A stretch of 64,000 nt of DNA from Polynucleobacter difficilis. GTDB taxonomy: Bacteria; Pseudomonadota; Gammaproteobacteria; Burkholderiales; Burkholderiaceae. The stretch spans positions 1,240,001 to 1,304,000 of the forward strand of contig NZ_CP023276.1 in assembly GCF_003065365.1 (NCBI RefSeq), in the 5' to 3' direction. Positions within the stretch are counted from its first letter, which is position 1. Every line of letters begins with the position of its first letter. Positions 42,242-51,007 of this stretch are shown piece after piece. The notes below the pieces were generated by a model that did no database searches, was not told the origin of the DNA, and was given only the letters and a program-made list of their open reading frames with translations. The translations under genes were made by a program, and so were the position numbers.

Positions 42242-43069
42242 ATGTCCAACACCCCCCGCATTGTGTTTATTGTGTCCGACGGCACTGGAATCACAGCCGA
42301 GAACTTCAGCCAGTCGATTTTGGCCCAATTTGAGCTTACTTTTAAGCTAATCCGCATTCCATTTACCGACAGCATAGAGAAAGCACATAACGCGGTACAA
42401 GCAATTAATAAGGCATTTCAGCGCGATCAAGTCCAGCCAATTGTCTTCACCACTCTAGTCAATACCGAGCTCAATGGCATTGTCTCCAAAGCCCAGGGCT
42501 TGGTTCTGGACATGTTCCAGACTTTCGTTGCCCCGTTGGAGCAAGCGCTGGGTCTCAAGTCGACCCATGCCATGAATCGCTTGCACCACAATGCCGATAC
42601 GGCGGCCTATAAAAACCGCATTGAAGCCATCAACTATTCATTGGCGCATGATGATGGCCAGTCTAATCAGAACCTGGCAGATGCTGATGTCATATTGGTT
42701 GGAGTCTCACGGGTTGGCAAAACACCGACCAGCCTCTACCTTGCGATGCAGTATGGACTCAAGGCTGCCAACTACCCCTTGATTCCAGAAGATTTCGAGC
42801 GCGGCCAGTTGCCCAAGGATTTGATTGCCCACCGATCCAAGATTTTTGGACTCATGATTGATCCCGAACGGCTCTCTGAGATTCGCAATGAACGTCGCCC
42901 CGGCAGCAACTACGCCAAATTAGAAAATTGCCGTTATGAAATCAACGAAGCAACGTCGATGATGCGCCGCCAATCGATACCATGGGTTTTAACTACCAAC
43001 AAATCCATCGAAGAAATCGCCACTACCGTACTGCAAACCATCCGCTCCGATAAAACCATCTTGGGTTAG
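42242..43069 (+). CDS. ppsR: PEP synthase regulatory kinase/phosphatase
   Basis: Bifunctional enzyme of the DUF299 family that inactivates PEP synthase by ADP-dependent phosphorylation and reverses this with phosphate. The 275 residues begin IVFIVSDGTGITAENFSQS and carry the P-loop-like GVSRVGKTPTSLYLA about residues 152-166, then YPLIPEDFERGQLP. ATG 42242 fits the family start; the frame is open back to GTG 42209. Confidence 0.95.
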   Translation: MSNTPRIVFIVSDGTGITAENFSQSILAQFELTFKLIRIPFTDSIEKAHNAVQAINKAFQRDQVQPIVFTTLVNTELNGIVSKAQGLVLDMFQTFVAPLEQALGLKSTHAMNRLHHNADTAAYKNRIEAINYSLAHDDGQSNQNLADADVILVGVSRVGKTPTSLYLAMQYGLKAANYPLIPEDFERGQLPKDLIAHRSKIFGLMIDPERLSEIRNERRPGSNYAKLENCRYEINEATSMMRRQSIPWVLTTNKSIEEIATTVLQTIRSDKTILG

Positions 43070-43097
43070 TTTCGGCTGTTCTTTTCAACTGCTCTTT

Positions 43098-43943
43098 TCA
43101 GCTGTTCTTAATTACTTTGCTACCGCCACGCACGCGCACAGTTTCAAATAAACACACTGCTGCTGCAGTAGCTACATTGAGCGATTCCACTTTGGAATGC
43201 ATCGGAATCGATATAGCCTTTCCATGCATTAAAAACCCATGGCTTATGCCCTGCCCTTCACTGCCAAAAACCCAAGCAACCGGCTGACGTAATTGCTGAT
43301 CCAGTGCGTATAAAGAAGTTTCACTATGGGCACTGGCTAAAAAAAGAGGTGCAGTAATCCGCTCAATCGCCTGCTCCGTCGACCAGCCCTCATGCAGGCG
43401 TAAGGTGCGATGTGCGCCCATGCCAGCACGCAATACTTTGCTTGACCAGAGGTGGGCACAGCCACTAATCGCAACGACATCAACAACACCAGCGGCAGCG
43501 GCAGTTCTCAGCATAGCCCCCACATTGCCTGCATCCTGAATACGATCTAGCACCAATACATCGCCAGTGAGCGCATCCTGATTTGAGGGCTTGGTCTGTG
43601 TGACCGACTCTGGCAAGGAAAGTAGGCCCGCAATCTGAGGAGCATTGGCAAGCTCGCTGAGCTCACCCCATAAACCCGCATCCAGATGAATGACGCGCGT
43701 ATCCGGACAAGCAGCGCAATGCTGACGAACTAGGACATCAATTTCATGATTGGCAATCCCAACATCCGATGTAATCAACACAGCAAGGGCGGGATCAGAC
43801 GCCCAAGCCTGCACGATGTGAATACCCTCTAATAAAACGCGTCCTGAACTGAGGCGTGCCTTTTGTCCCTTAGAGCCCGTTGCCTGGAGCGCCCTTAATT
43901 CTTTAAACAAGGGATTATCGCGGGAGGAAATAAAGTCGGTCAT
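43098..43943 (-). CDS. TrmH/SpoU-family RNA 2'-O-methyltransferase
   Basis: SPOUT-fold RNA ribose methyltransferase, 281 residues, with an N-terminal substrate-binding domain (about 1-110) and the SpoU domain with LDRIQDAGNVGAMLRTAAAAG, WVFGSEGQGIS and IPMHSKVESLNVATAAAVCLFE, the knot motifs. The RNA target is not readable; similar proteins modify 23S rRNA. It overlaps rnhB by four bases. Three imperfect 13-base repeats (43076-43114) straddle its stop codon. Confidence 0.9.
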   Translation of the reverse strand: MTDFISSRDNPLFKELRALQATGSKGQKARLSSGRVLLEGIHIVQAWASDPALAVLITSDVGIANHEIDVLVRQHCAACPDTRVIHLDAGLWGELSELANAPQIAGLLSLPESVTQTKPSNQDALTGDVLVLDRIQDAGNVGAMLRTAAAAGVVDVVAISGCAHLWSSKVLRAGMGAHRTLRLHEGWSTEQAIERITAPLFLASAHSETSLYALDQQLRQPVAWVFGSEGQGISHGFLMHGKAISIPMHSKVESLNVATAAAVCLFETVRVRGGSKVIKNS

Positions 43944-44536
43944 ACAGTAGCCTGATCCAATACCGCACGCACCGGAGAAAAACTACGGCGATGCTCGGGG
44001 CATGCGCCCCATTGACGTAATGCAGCCAGATGAACCGGTGTGGGATAGCCCATGTGCTGCAAAAACCCATAATCTGGATAACGCGCGTGCAACGCTTCCA
44101 TTTGACGATCACGCGTAACCTTAGCCACGATCGATGCCGCAGAAATCGCCGGCTCTTTGCTATCGCCTTTGACAATCGCCTCTGCTGGGATAGGTAAACG
44201 CGGGCAACGATTGCCATCGATTAAGGCCTTATCGGGCAGATGCCCGAGGCGCGCGCACAAATCATCCACTGCCCTTTGCATGGCCAGCATGGTGGCCTGC
44301 AAAATATTGATCTGATCAATTTCAACTGGGCTAGCTTCGCCCACACCCCACGCCTTTGCCTTGAGGACGATTTCTGCATACAAAGCTTCGCGGCGCGCAG
44401 GCGTTAAACGCTTCGAGTCTTTGAGTCCTGAAATCGGTTTGAGAGGATCTAATACCACTGCGCCTGCAACCACTGCGCCAACCAAGGGGCCTCGTCCGGC
44501 CTCATCTACACCGCAGATCCAAATTGCCTCGCTCAT
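43940..44536 (-). CDS. rnhB: Ribonuclease HII
   Basis: Cleaves RNA in RNA-DNA hybrids and at single ribonucleotides, 198 residues. Acidic metal-binding residues are in ICGVDEAGRGPLVG (Asp-Glu) and ALIDGNRCP (Asp), with KGDSKEPAISAASIVAKVTRD and YPDYGFLQHMGYPTPVH following. Overlaps lpxB upstream and the SpoU gene downstream by four bases each. Confidence 0.96.
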   Translation of the reverse strand: MSEAIWICGVDEAGRGPLVGAVVAGAVVLDPLKPISGLKDSKRLTPARREALYAEIVLKAKAWGVGEASPVEIDQINILQATMLAMQRAVDDLCARLGHLPDKALIDGNRCPRLPIPAEAIVKGDSKEPAISAASIVAKVTRDRQMEALHARYPDYGFLQHMGYPTPVHLAALRQWGACPEHRRSFSPVRAVLDQATV

Positions 44537-45738
44537 CTGCGCGACTCGGCCATCGTTTGAGCAATCGCTTGCGCTACTAGCAAGCCCGTTGGCTTGCGTA
44601 AGGTTTCGTGCAGGGCAGAAAAGTGCTCCTTTAGGCGGGCTACCTCAAGCGGTTTACCCAGCCAGTGCAAAACAGCATTGGCCAGCTTTTCTGGTGTCGC
44701 ATCGTCTTGCAATAGCTCAGGCACGACGAACTCGCCAGCCAAGATATTGGGTAAGCCGACATAAGGCAAGTAACCTTGTCGCTTCATAATTTGCGCAGTG
44801 AGCCAGGGCACCTTGTATGAGATCACCATCGGTTTTTTCCAAAGCGCTGCCTGCAAGGTTGCCGTACCGCTGGCAATGAGCACCACATCCGCAGCTTCTA
44901 AGATCGTATCGGCATTCCCGTCGATTAGATGAATCTGAATATCCGGATATTGCACACGCGTTTGTGCGACAAGGCTTTCCAAGGCGGGGCGCAAACGGGG
45001 CGTTGCAACGGGAATGACAAATTGAGGGAACTGCCCTTGAAGACGGCTAGCAATTAAACCCATCGCCTCAAAAAAAACAGGGGCAATGAATTCAATTTCA
45101 GAACCGCGGCTACCGGGTAAAACAGCAATCACGAGCCCATCTAAATCGGCTCGCCCTATTCCAGCACTTTTTAGCTCAGGAAACAAACATAGTCGATCGC
45201 GCGCACTCTTGGGATCAATCTCCATCGGAATGGTGCTTGCCAGTGGATGACCAACGTAGCTTGCGGCAATACCGGCACGCGCATAGATCTCGGTTTCAAA
45301 CGGAAAAATACACAGCACGCGATCAACCGCCTGCTTGATTTTTTTAATCCGGCCGCCGCGCCAAGCCCAAATCGATGGCGACACAAAGTGGATCGTTGGA
45401 ATGCCCGCAGACCGTAGCTTTAGCTCTACGCCCAAATTAAAATCCGGCGCATCAATACCTAGAAATACATCGGGGCGATCTACCTCAATTAAGGTATTCA
45501 GTAGGTCTTTGCGTAGACGCAAAATCGCGGGGAGCTGAGTTAATGCCTCAACGTAGCCGCGCACACTTAAGGTCTCCATCGGCCAGCGCGAATCAAATCC
45601 TTCCGCCTGCATTAAGGGTCCGCCGACACCATAAGCTGAAAGACTAGCCATCTCAGGCATCTGATGGAGTGCATGCAAGACTGGCGCAGCCAATAGATCG
45701 CCCGAAGGCTCACCGGCAACGCAGGCTAACTTAGGCAA
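44533..45738 (-). CDS. lpxB: Lipid-A-disaccharide synthase
   Basis: GT19 enzyme joining UDP-diacylglucosamine and lipid X in lipid A synthesis, 401 residues. Motifs: VAGEPSGDLLAAPVLHAL at the start, SPSIWAWRGGRIKKIK, YVGHPLAS, LPGSRGSEIEF and IASGTATLQAALWKKPMV. The start codon appears to be TTG (45738), with AGGAT upstream; no ATG fits the conserved N-terminus. It follows lpxA by seven bases. Confidence 0.96.
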   Translation of the reverse strand: MPKLACVAGEPSGDLLAAPVLHALHQMPEMASLSAYGVGGPLMQAEGFDSRWPMETLSVRGYVEALTQLPAILRLRKDLLNTLIEVDRPDVFLGIDAPDFNLGVELKLRSAGIPTIHFVSPSIWAWRGGRIKKIKQAVDRVLCIFPFETEIYARAGIAASYVGHPLASTIPMEIDPKSARDRLCLFPELKSAGIGRADLDGLVIAVLPGSRGSEIEFIAPVFFEAMGLIASRLQGQFPQFVIPVATPRLRPALESLVAQTRVQYPDIQIHLIDGNADTILEAADVVLIASGTATLQAALWKKPMVISYKVPWLTAQIMKRQGYLPYVGLPNILAGEFVVPELLQDDATPEKLANAVLHWLGKPLEVARLKEHFSALHETLRKPTGLLVAQAIAQTMAESRR

Positions 45739-45745
45739 TGCAATC

Positions 45746-46543
45746 CTAGCGAATAATACCGCGCGTCGAGGCGGCTATAAAGTCATGAAACTCAGTCAAT
45801 TTTTGAGCCGTGGCTGCATCGCTACTATTCTCATGAACCATTTTTTGAAGCGCCACTTTGGCCTCTTCAAAACTCAGGCCATCCTTGTAAAGTACTTTGT
45901 AGGCTTGTCGCAGGGCTGCAATCGTTTCCGGTGAAAAACCACGGCGCTTGAGACCTTCGACGTTAATACCGTGGGGCGATGCTTTATCACCCGCAGCAAT
46001 CACAAATGGCGGGATGTCTTGCACCAAGGCAGAAGCACCGCCGAGCATTGCGTGTTGGCCAATACGAACAAATTGATGTACGCCCGACATGCCGCCCATA
46101 ATGGCCCAGTCATGCACATGCACATGGCCCGCTATCTGCGCATTACTTGAAAATATGGTGTTGTTACCAATCTTGCAATCGTGTGCAATGTGCACATACG
46201 CCATGATCCAATTGTCATTACCTAACTGGGTAATGCCATCGTCTTGAGCCGTACCCGTATGAATGGTGGTGAACTCCCGAATGGTATTGCGATCGCCGAT
46301 CTGCAGGCGGGTTGGTTCGCCGCGGTATTTCATGTCCTGAGGCGCGCCACCAATGGCAGCAAAATGGGCAATGGTATTTTCAATGCCCAAAGTCGTGTGA
46401 CCCTCGATCACGGTATGCGAACCAATTTTGCTGCCTGCGCCAATTTGCACGTGCGGACCAATGACGGAATAAGGCCCTACTTCCACATCACTGGCTAACT
46501 GGGCTTTGCTATCAACAATCGCAGTGGCGTGAATTCGGCTCAT
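45746..46543 (-). CDS. lpxA: UDP-N-acetylglucosamine acyltransferase
   Basis: First enzyme of lipid A synthesis, a trimeric left-handed beta-helix, 265 residues. Hexapeptide repeats run from residue 5 to about 185, with the catalytic His in YVHIAHDCKIG; the C-terminal helical part starts at GLKRRGFS. Its start shares one base with the fabZ stop. Confidence 0.97.
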   Translation of the reverse strand: MSRIHATAIVDSKAQLASDVEVGPYSVIGPHVQIGAGSKIGSHTVIEGHTTLGIENTIAHFAAIGGAPQDMKYRGEPTRLQIGDRNTIREFTTIHTGTAQDDGITQLGNDNWIMAYVHIAHDCKIGNNTIFSSNAQIAGHVHVHDWAIMGGMSGVHQFVRIGQHAMLGGASALVQDIPPFVIAAGDKASPHGINVEGLKRRGFSPETIAALRQAYKVLYKDGLSFEEAKVALQKMVHENSSDAATAQKLTEFHDFIAASTRGIIR

Positions 46544-46992
46544 TACACACCCTTAGTCCGAACGGCACAGGTAATGTTCGCCTCTGCTGCCAGCTCATCG
46601 TTCACCGTTGCCTTGACCTGAAATTTATAGATGCCTGCTTTTTCACGCTCGAGGATCGCCGTCATAATGAGTTGATCGCCAGGTAATACCGGCTTTTTGA
46701 AACGCGCCCCATCGATGCCTGCAAAGTAATAGATCGCATTCTCTGCCTTCGCTTCTGAGAAAGTGAGCAATGCCGCAGTTTGAGCTAAAGCCTCAATAAT
46801 CAATACGCCCGGCATCACCGGAAAATCAGGAAAGTGTCCCTGAAAGAAAGGCTCATTCATCGTGACATTTTTTAATGCGGTAATGCTAACGCGCGGGGTT
46901 ATTTCCAATACGCGATCAACCAGTAAAAAGGGATAGCGGTGCGGCAGTAGTTTCAATATCTGATTAATGTCGATGGAAACGGCGTTGCTCAT
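46543..46992 (-). CDS. fabZ: 3-hydroxyacyl-ACP dehydratase
   Basis: Dehydrates 3-hydroxyacyl-ACP in fatty acid elongation, competing with LpxA for substrate. The 149 residues show LLPHRYPFLLVDRV, the catalytic His in GHFPDFPVMPGVL and Glu in IIEALAQT (hot-dog fold). Placed between lpxD and lpxA as usual. Confidence 0.97.
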   Translation of the reverse strand: MSNAVSIDINQILKLLPHRYPFLLVDRVLEITPRVSITALKNVTMNEPFFQGHFPDFPVMPGVLIIEALAQTAALLTFSEAKAENAIYYFAGIDGARFKKPVLPGDQLIMTAILEREKAGIYKFQVKATVNDELAAEANITCAVRTKGV

Positions 46993-47052
46993 GGTTGCAA
47001 TCCAATAAAAAGGCTAAGTTAAGTAATAGACCAATCGGCAGACTAAGTTGCC

Positions 47053-48120
47053 TTAGTCCGAGCCGGACTTCGTTTTCTCTAAATGGCGTAAGCGTTGCCG
47101 TATTTTATCTAGGCCACGCGCTATTGCGGAGTTTTTCTCCCACGCGGCATGCGGCATGGATGGGTAAACGCCCGTAAAGTGCTGTCCTGGCTCGGTAATG
47201 GATCGGATAATGGAAGTGCCACCTGAAACAGTAGTGCGATCAGCAATGGTTAAATGGCCGGCAAAATTGGCATAGCCGCCAATGACGCAATAGTTGCCAA
47301 TGGTGGTGCTCCCGGAGATGCCGGCACACCCTGCAATCACAGTACACACGCCAATCACTGCGTTATGGCCAATTTGGACCTGATTATCGATTTTGCAGCC
47401 GGATCCAATCACGGTATTACTCATTGCACCACGGTCAATGGTGGTGGATGCCCCAATTTCCACATCATCCCCAATGAGCACTGCGCCGGTCTGAGGAATC
47501 TTCACCCATTCACCGCCAGCGGAATTGAAGTCAGGCGCAAAACCAAAGCCATCTGCTCCAATCACAGCGCCGCTGTGAATGATGCAACGTTGTCCGATTT
47601 CACAATCGGCATAAATCGACACCGATGGGTAAATAAGGCTGTCATCACCAATGCGCACGCCCGCAGCCACCGTTGTATTGGCCATGATCGTGACGCGCTC
47701 ACCCAGCACCGCCCCTTGAGCGATATGCACGAATGGGCCAATATGGCAGGATGCTGGTACTGTCGCACTCGGATCAATTGCAGCCTGAGGATGAACTCCA
47801 GGCTGACGCTGATTTGGCTTTTGCGCCGCAAAGTACTGAGCCATGCGCGCAAAGGTTGCGTAGGGATTGCGGGCCAAAAAATAAACTCGGCCCGATTTAG
47901 ATGCGGCAGAAGCCGTTTGCAGGTAGTCGAAATCAGTCTGCCCAACAATCAATGCGCCAGCAGCACTATCAACTGCCTGCTGACGGTATAGGGGATTGGA
48001 TAAAAAGGAGATTTGCTGCGCTGTGGCTCGCTCTAGTGGAGCTAAGGAGTCCAGCAATATGGAGCCATCACCCACCAAGCTGGCTTGAAATTGATTGGCC
48101 AGCTCGATGGCAGTGGGCAT
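47053..48120 (-). CDS. lpxD: UDP-3-O-acylglucosamine N-acyltransferase
   Basis: Third step of lipid A synthesis. The 355 residues have an N-terminal uridine-binding domain (about 1-105), a left-handed beta-helix of hexapeptide repeats with the catalytic His in HIGPFVHIAQG or the following QIGHNAVIG region, and a C-terminal helix. LVGDGSILLDSLAPLERA and SFLSNPLYRQQ are typical. It starts three bases after the ompH stop. Confidence 0.96.
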   Translation of the reverse strand: MPTAIELANQFQASLVGDGSILLDSLAPLERATAQQISFLSNPLYRQQAVDSAAGALIVGQTDFDYLQTASAASKSGRVYFLARNPYATFARMAQYFAAQKPNQRQPGVHPQAAIDPSATVPASCHIGPFVHIAQGAVLGERVTIMANTTVAAGVRIGDDSLIYPSVSIYADCEIGQRCIIHSGAVIGADGFGFAPDFNSAGGEWVKIPQTGAVLIGDDVEIGASTTIDRGAMSNTVIGSGCKIDNQVQIGHNAVIGVCTVIAGCAGISGSTTIGNYCVIGGYANFAGHLTIADRTTVSGGTSIIRSITEPGQHFTGVYPSMPHAAWEKNSAIARGLDKIRQRLRHLEKTKSGSD

Positions 48121-48123
48121 AAC

Positions 48124-48651
48124 TTACTTCAGGTTATTGAGGGCCTTGATAACATCGTCGGTAATATCGGCACGAGGGCTAACATACGCCGCCTCTTGTA
48201 CGATGACATCAATTTTGCGTTGCTCAGCAATTTGCTTAAGGACAAGGTTAGCCCTCTCTGCAATCTTGGCACGCTCTTCAAACGTACGTTGATTCAAATC
48301 TTCAGTAAATTCGCGTTGCTTGCGCTGCAATTCACGGTCTTGATCAGCAAGCTCGCGCTGACGGCGAATACGCTCTGCTTCAGACATCACCGCTGCATCA
48401 CGGTCTAACTTTTCAGCAGCTGATTTAATTTTTTGCGCACTGTCACGCAACTCATTTTGGCGTTTGGTAAATTCATTCTGCAAGCGCGTTTGCATAGCCT
48501 TAGCCAAGTTAGACTCGTTGAAGACTTTTTCTGAATTCACTACCGCAACGCGATTTCCAACATCCTGGGCCATGGCTGGTGCAAGCATGCCAGCAGAAAT
48601 AAGGGCAACCAAACTGCGCTTGGCCCACTGAATGGAGTTTTGATGCTTCAT
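48124..48651 (-). CDS. skp: Periplasmic chaperone Skp/OmpH
   Basis: Trimeric periplasmic chaperone for outer-membrane proteins, 175 residues. Signal peptide ending PAMAQ, then VAVVNSEKVFNESN, a long charged coiled coil (about residues 50-120) and the closing ADITDDVIKALNN. AAGGAA lies 7 bases before the ATG. Situated directly after bamA, its functional partner. Confidence 0.94.
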   Translation of the reverse strand: MKHQNSIQWAKRSLVALISAGMLAPAMAQDVGNRVAVVNSEKVFNESNLAKAMQTRLQNEFTKRQNELRDSAQKIKSAAEKLDRDAAVMSEAERIRRQRELADQDRELQRKQREFTEDLNQRTFEERAKIAERANLVLKQIAEQRKIDVIVQEAAYVSPRADITDDVIKALNNLK

Positions 48652-48667
48652 AAATCGTTCCTTACAA

Positions 48668-51007
48668 TTAAAACGCAGTACCTACCTGGAACTGCAAACG
48701 CTGGATATTATCGGTTGGCTGGGCATTCACCGGCAAACCATAACTAAACTTCAAGGGGCCCAGCGGTGATATCCATGATAAACCCAAGCCATAAGAATAT
48801 CGCAGAACTAGATTAATGTTCTCGCCGAAGGCATTACCACCGTCCACAAAGGTAAATAAACGCAGGGTTTTATCGACACCAGAGCCTGGCACCGGGAAGG
48901 TGTACTCCACATTGGTGACGATTTTGGACTGCCCGCCGGTAGGCTGGAACGTGCCTGTGATGGTGTTGAAATAATTAGGCCCTAATGAGCCTGGGGCATA
49001 GCCCCGTACCGACCCAATGCCACCCACAAAGTAGTTTTTCATGATTGGAAAGGGTTTACTGCCGTAGGCCTCTCCATAACCAACCTCGCCGTTAAAGGAC
49101 AAAATATTGCCCTTGGAGAAGGAGTGATACTTTTGATATTGGCCAAATAGGCGATAGAAGGTCAAATCACCCACCGGAGTACCTACTTCGGCAGACAGCT
49201 GCTGCAAAGACCCTTTTGAGGGTATCAGCGCACTATCGCGACCATCGCGTGCCCACGCTGCGGTAATAGGAACGTTGTAGGTTTGTAGGCGGCCTGGGAC
49301 CGAGGTGCCGAAATCCTGTACGTACTGCTGGTATGGAATTGGCGTATTGGTTGTCGCATAAATCGAGAAAATCTCAATGCCAGTCCCAAAGAAGACACGA
49401 TCAACTTCGGTGTATGGGACGCCAAATTTGATATTGGAACCAACCGTCTTAATTTGGTAATCGGGATCGCCAACATAGTAAAGCGGCTTGGATGAGCGGT
49501 AATACAAGTCCGTATAGCGGCTAATACCGTCGTCCGTAAAGTACGGATCAAATTGCGACAAGGTTAAGTTTTGATTGATCTTGCCTAAAGAGAAATTAAG
49601 GCCAATCGCAGTTCCGGTTCCGAAGGCATTCTCTTGATTAATACCCGCAGACAAAATTAATTTTTCAGTGGATGAGAAGCCGGCACCGATATTAATGGCG
49701 CCAGTGGGCTTTTCTTTCACGGCAACATTGACATCCACTTGGTCGGGTGAGCCTGGGACGTCAGCAGTGGAAATATCGGTCTCCGTGAAATAACCTAAGC
49801 GACCGATACGCTCCTTAGAAAGCCTAATCTTGTCGCTATCGAACCAAGAGCTTTCAAACTGGCGCATCTCGCGCCGCACCACCACATCACGGGTTTTTGC
49901 GTTACCAGTGATATTGACTTGGCGGACATACACTCGCCTACCTGGGTCAACCACCAATGTAATATCCACCTCAGCCAAATCGCGGCGAATGTCGGGCTGC
50001 GGATTAATCGATGCAAAGGCGTACCCATAGGATCCCAAGATTTCGGCAATCGCTTTGGTTGTCTCAGCAAGCTTTGCGGAAGAAAAAGTATCGCCCGCTT
50101 TTAAGGCTAAGACTTGCTTCAGCTCTGCTTCTTTTCCAAGTAACTCGCCAGCCAAACGCATGTTCTTGACCGTGAATTTCTTGCCTTCACTAATGCTGAT
50201 CGTGAGGAAAATGCCTTTCTTGTCTGGCGTAATCGAGACCTGCGTGGAGTCAATTACAAATTCAAGGTAGCCTCGGTTCAAGTAGTAAGAACGAATGGTC
50301 TCCAGATCGGCTGTGAGTTTTTGCTTGGAGTACAGATTGTCTTTGCTATACCAAGAAAGCCAGCCACCAGTTTTGAGCTGCATCTCACCCAGAAGCGTGC
50401 TCTCACTAAACACTTTATTGCCGATGAAATTGATCTCTTGAATCTTGGCGACAGGGCCTTCATCAATATTAAAGAAAATAGCTACTTGATTGCGCTCAAC
50501 TGGAGTAACGGTGGCCACCACCTCGGCCGCATAGAGGCCTTTGCTAACGTACTGGCGCTTCAGCTCCTGCTCCGCCTTATCAATCAGCGCCTTATCGTAA
50601 AACCGAGCTTCGGCGACGCCAACGGCCCTGAGGGATTTACGCACGACCTCCTGGTCAAACTCTTTCATCCCCGTAAATTCGATACGGGAAATGGTTGGAC
50701 GCTCCTCGACAATGACGATTAGGACATTGCCTTGTGCTTGAATTTGCACATCGCGAAAAAAGCCAGTGCTATACAGGGCTTTAATGGATTCGGCGCCTTT
50801 TGCCTGGGTAAAGGTTTCGCCCACCTGAATCGGCAAATAACTAAAAACGGTGCCTGGCTCAACCCGCTGCAGACCCTCCACCCGAATGTCTTTGACCACA
50901 AAGCTCTCGGCAGCCTGTAATGGCATGGCAAAACTGGTCAGCAAAACAAAGCTTGCTTGGATCAGCAGTCGGAGACTAAATCGAGGGGCTAGCAGGGACA
51001 AATTCAA
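48668..51007 (-). CDS. bamA: Outer-membrane protein assembly factor BamA
   Basis: Core of the machine inserting beta-barrels in the outer membrane, 779 residues. Signal peptide ending PLQAAE, five POTRA domains (from FVVKDIRVEGLQRV to about residue 425), then a 16-strand barrel with ARDGRDSALIPSKG, the VRGYAPGSLGP loop motif and a C-terminal strand ending in Phe (QFQVGTAF). The start codon is TTG at 51007, overlapping the rseP stop (TTGA); the next in-frame ATG would delete the signal peptide. Confidence 0.96.
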   Translation of the reverse strand: MNLSLLAPRFSLRLLIQASFVLLTSFAMPLQAAESFVVKDIRVEGLQRVEPGTVFSYLPIQVGETFTQAKGAESIKALYSTGFFRDVQIQAQGNVLIVIVEERPTISRIEFTGMKEFDQEVVRKSLRAVGVAEARFYDKALIDKAEQELKRQYVSKGLYAAEVVATVTPVERNQVAIFFNIDEGPVAKIQEINFIGNKVFSESTLLGEMQLKTGGWLSWYSKDNLYSKQKLTADLETIRSYYLNRGYLEFVIDSTQVSITPDKKGIFLTISISEGKKFTVKNMRLAGELLGKEAELKQVLALKAGDTFSSAKLAETTKAIAEILGSYGYAFASINPQPDIRRDLAEVDITLVVDPGRRVYVRQVNITGNAKTRDVVVRREMRQFESSWFDSDKIRLSKERIGRLGYFTETDISTADVPGSPDQVDVNVAVKEKPTGAINIGAGFSSTEKLILSAGINQENAFGTGTAIGLNFSLGKINQNLTLSQFDPYFTDDGISRYTDLYYRSSKPLYYVGDPDYQIKTVGSNIKFGVPYTEVDRVFFGTGIEIFSIYATTNTPIPYQQYVQDFGTSVPGRLQTYNVPITAAWARDGRDSALIPSKGSLQQLSAEVGTPVGDLTFYRLFGQYQKYHSFSKGNILSFNGEVGYGEAYGSKPFPIMKNYFVGGIGSVRGYAPGSLGPNYFNTITGTFQPTGGQSKIVTNVEYTFPVPGSGVDKTLRLFTFVDGGNAFGENINLVLRYSYGLGLSWISPLGPLKFSYGLPVNAQPTDNIQRLQFQVGTAF

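Noticed and set aside
43076..43114. CTGTTCTTTTCAA-type repeats as a CRISPR or regulatory array
   Set aside because: Only three imperfect 13-base units without spacers, partly inside coding sequence; simple slippage explains them.
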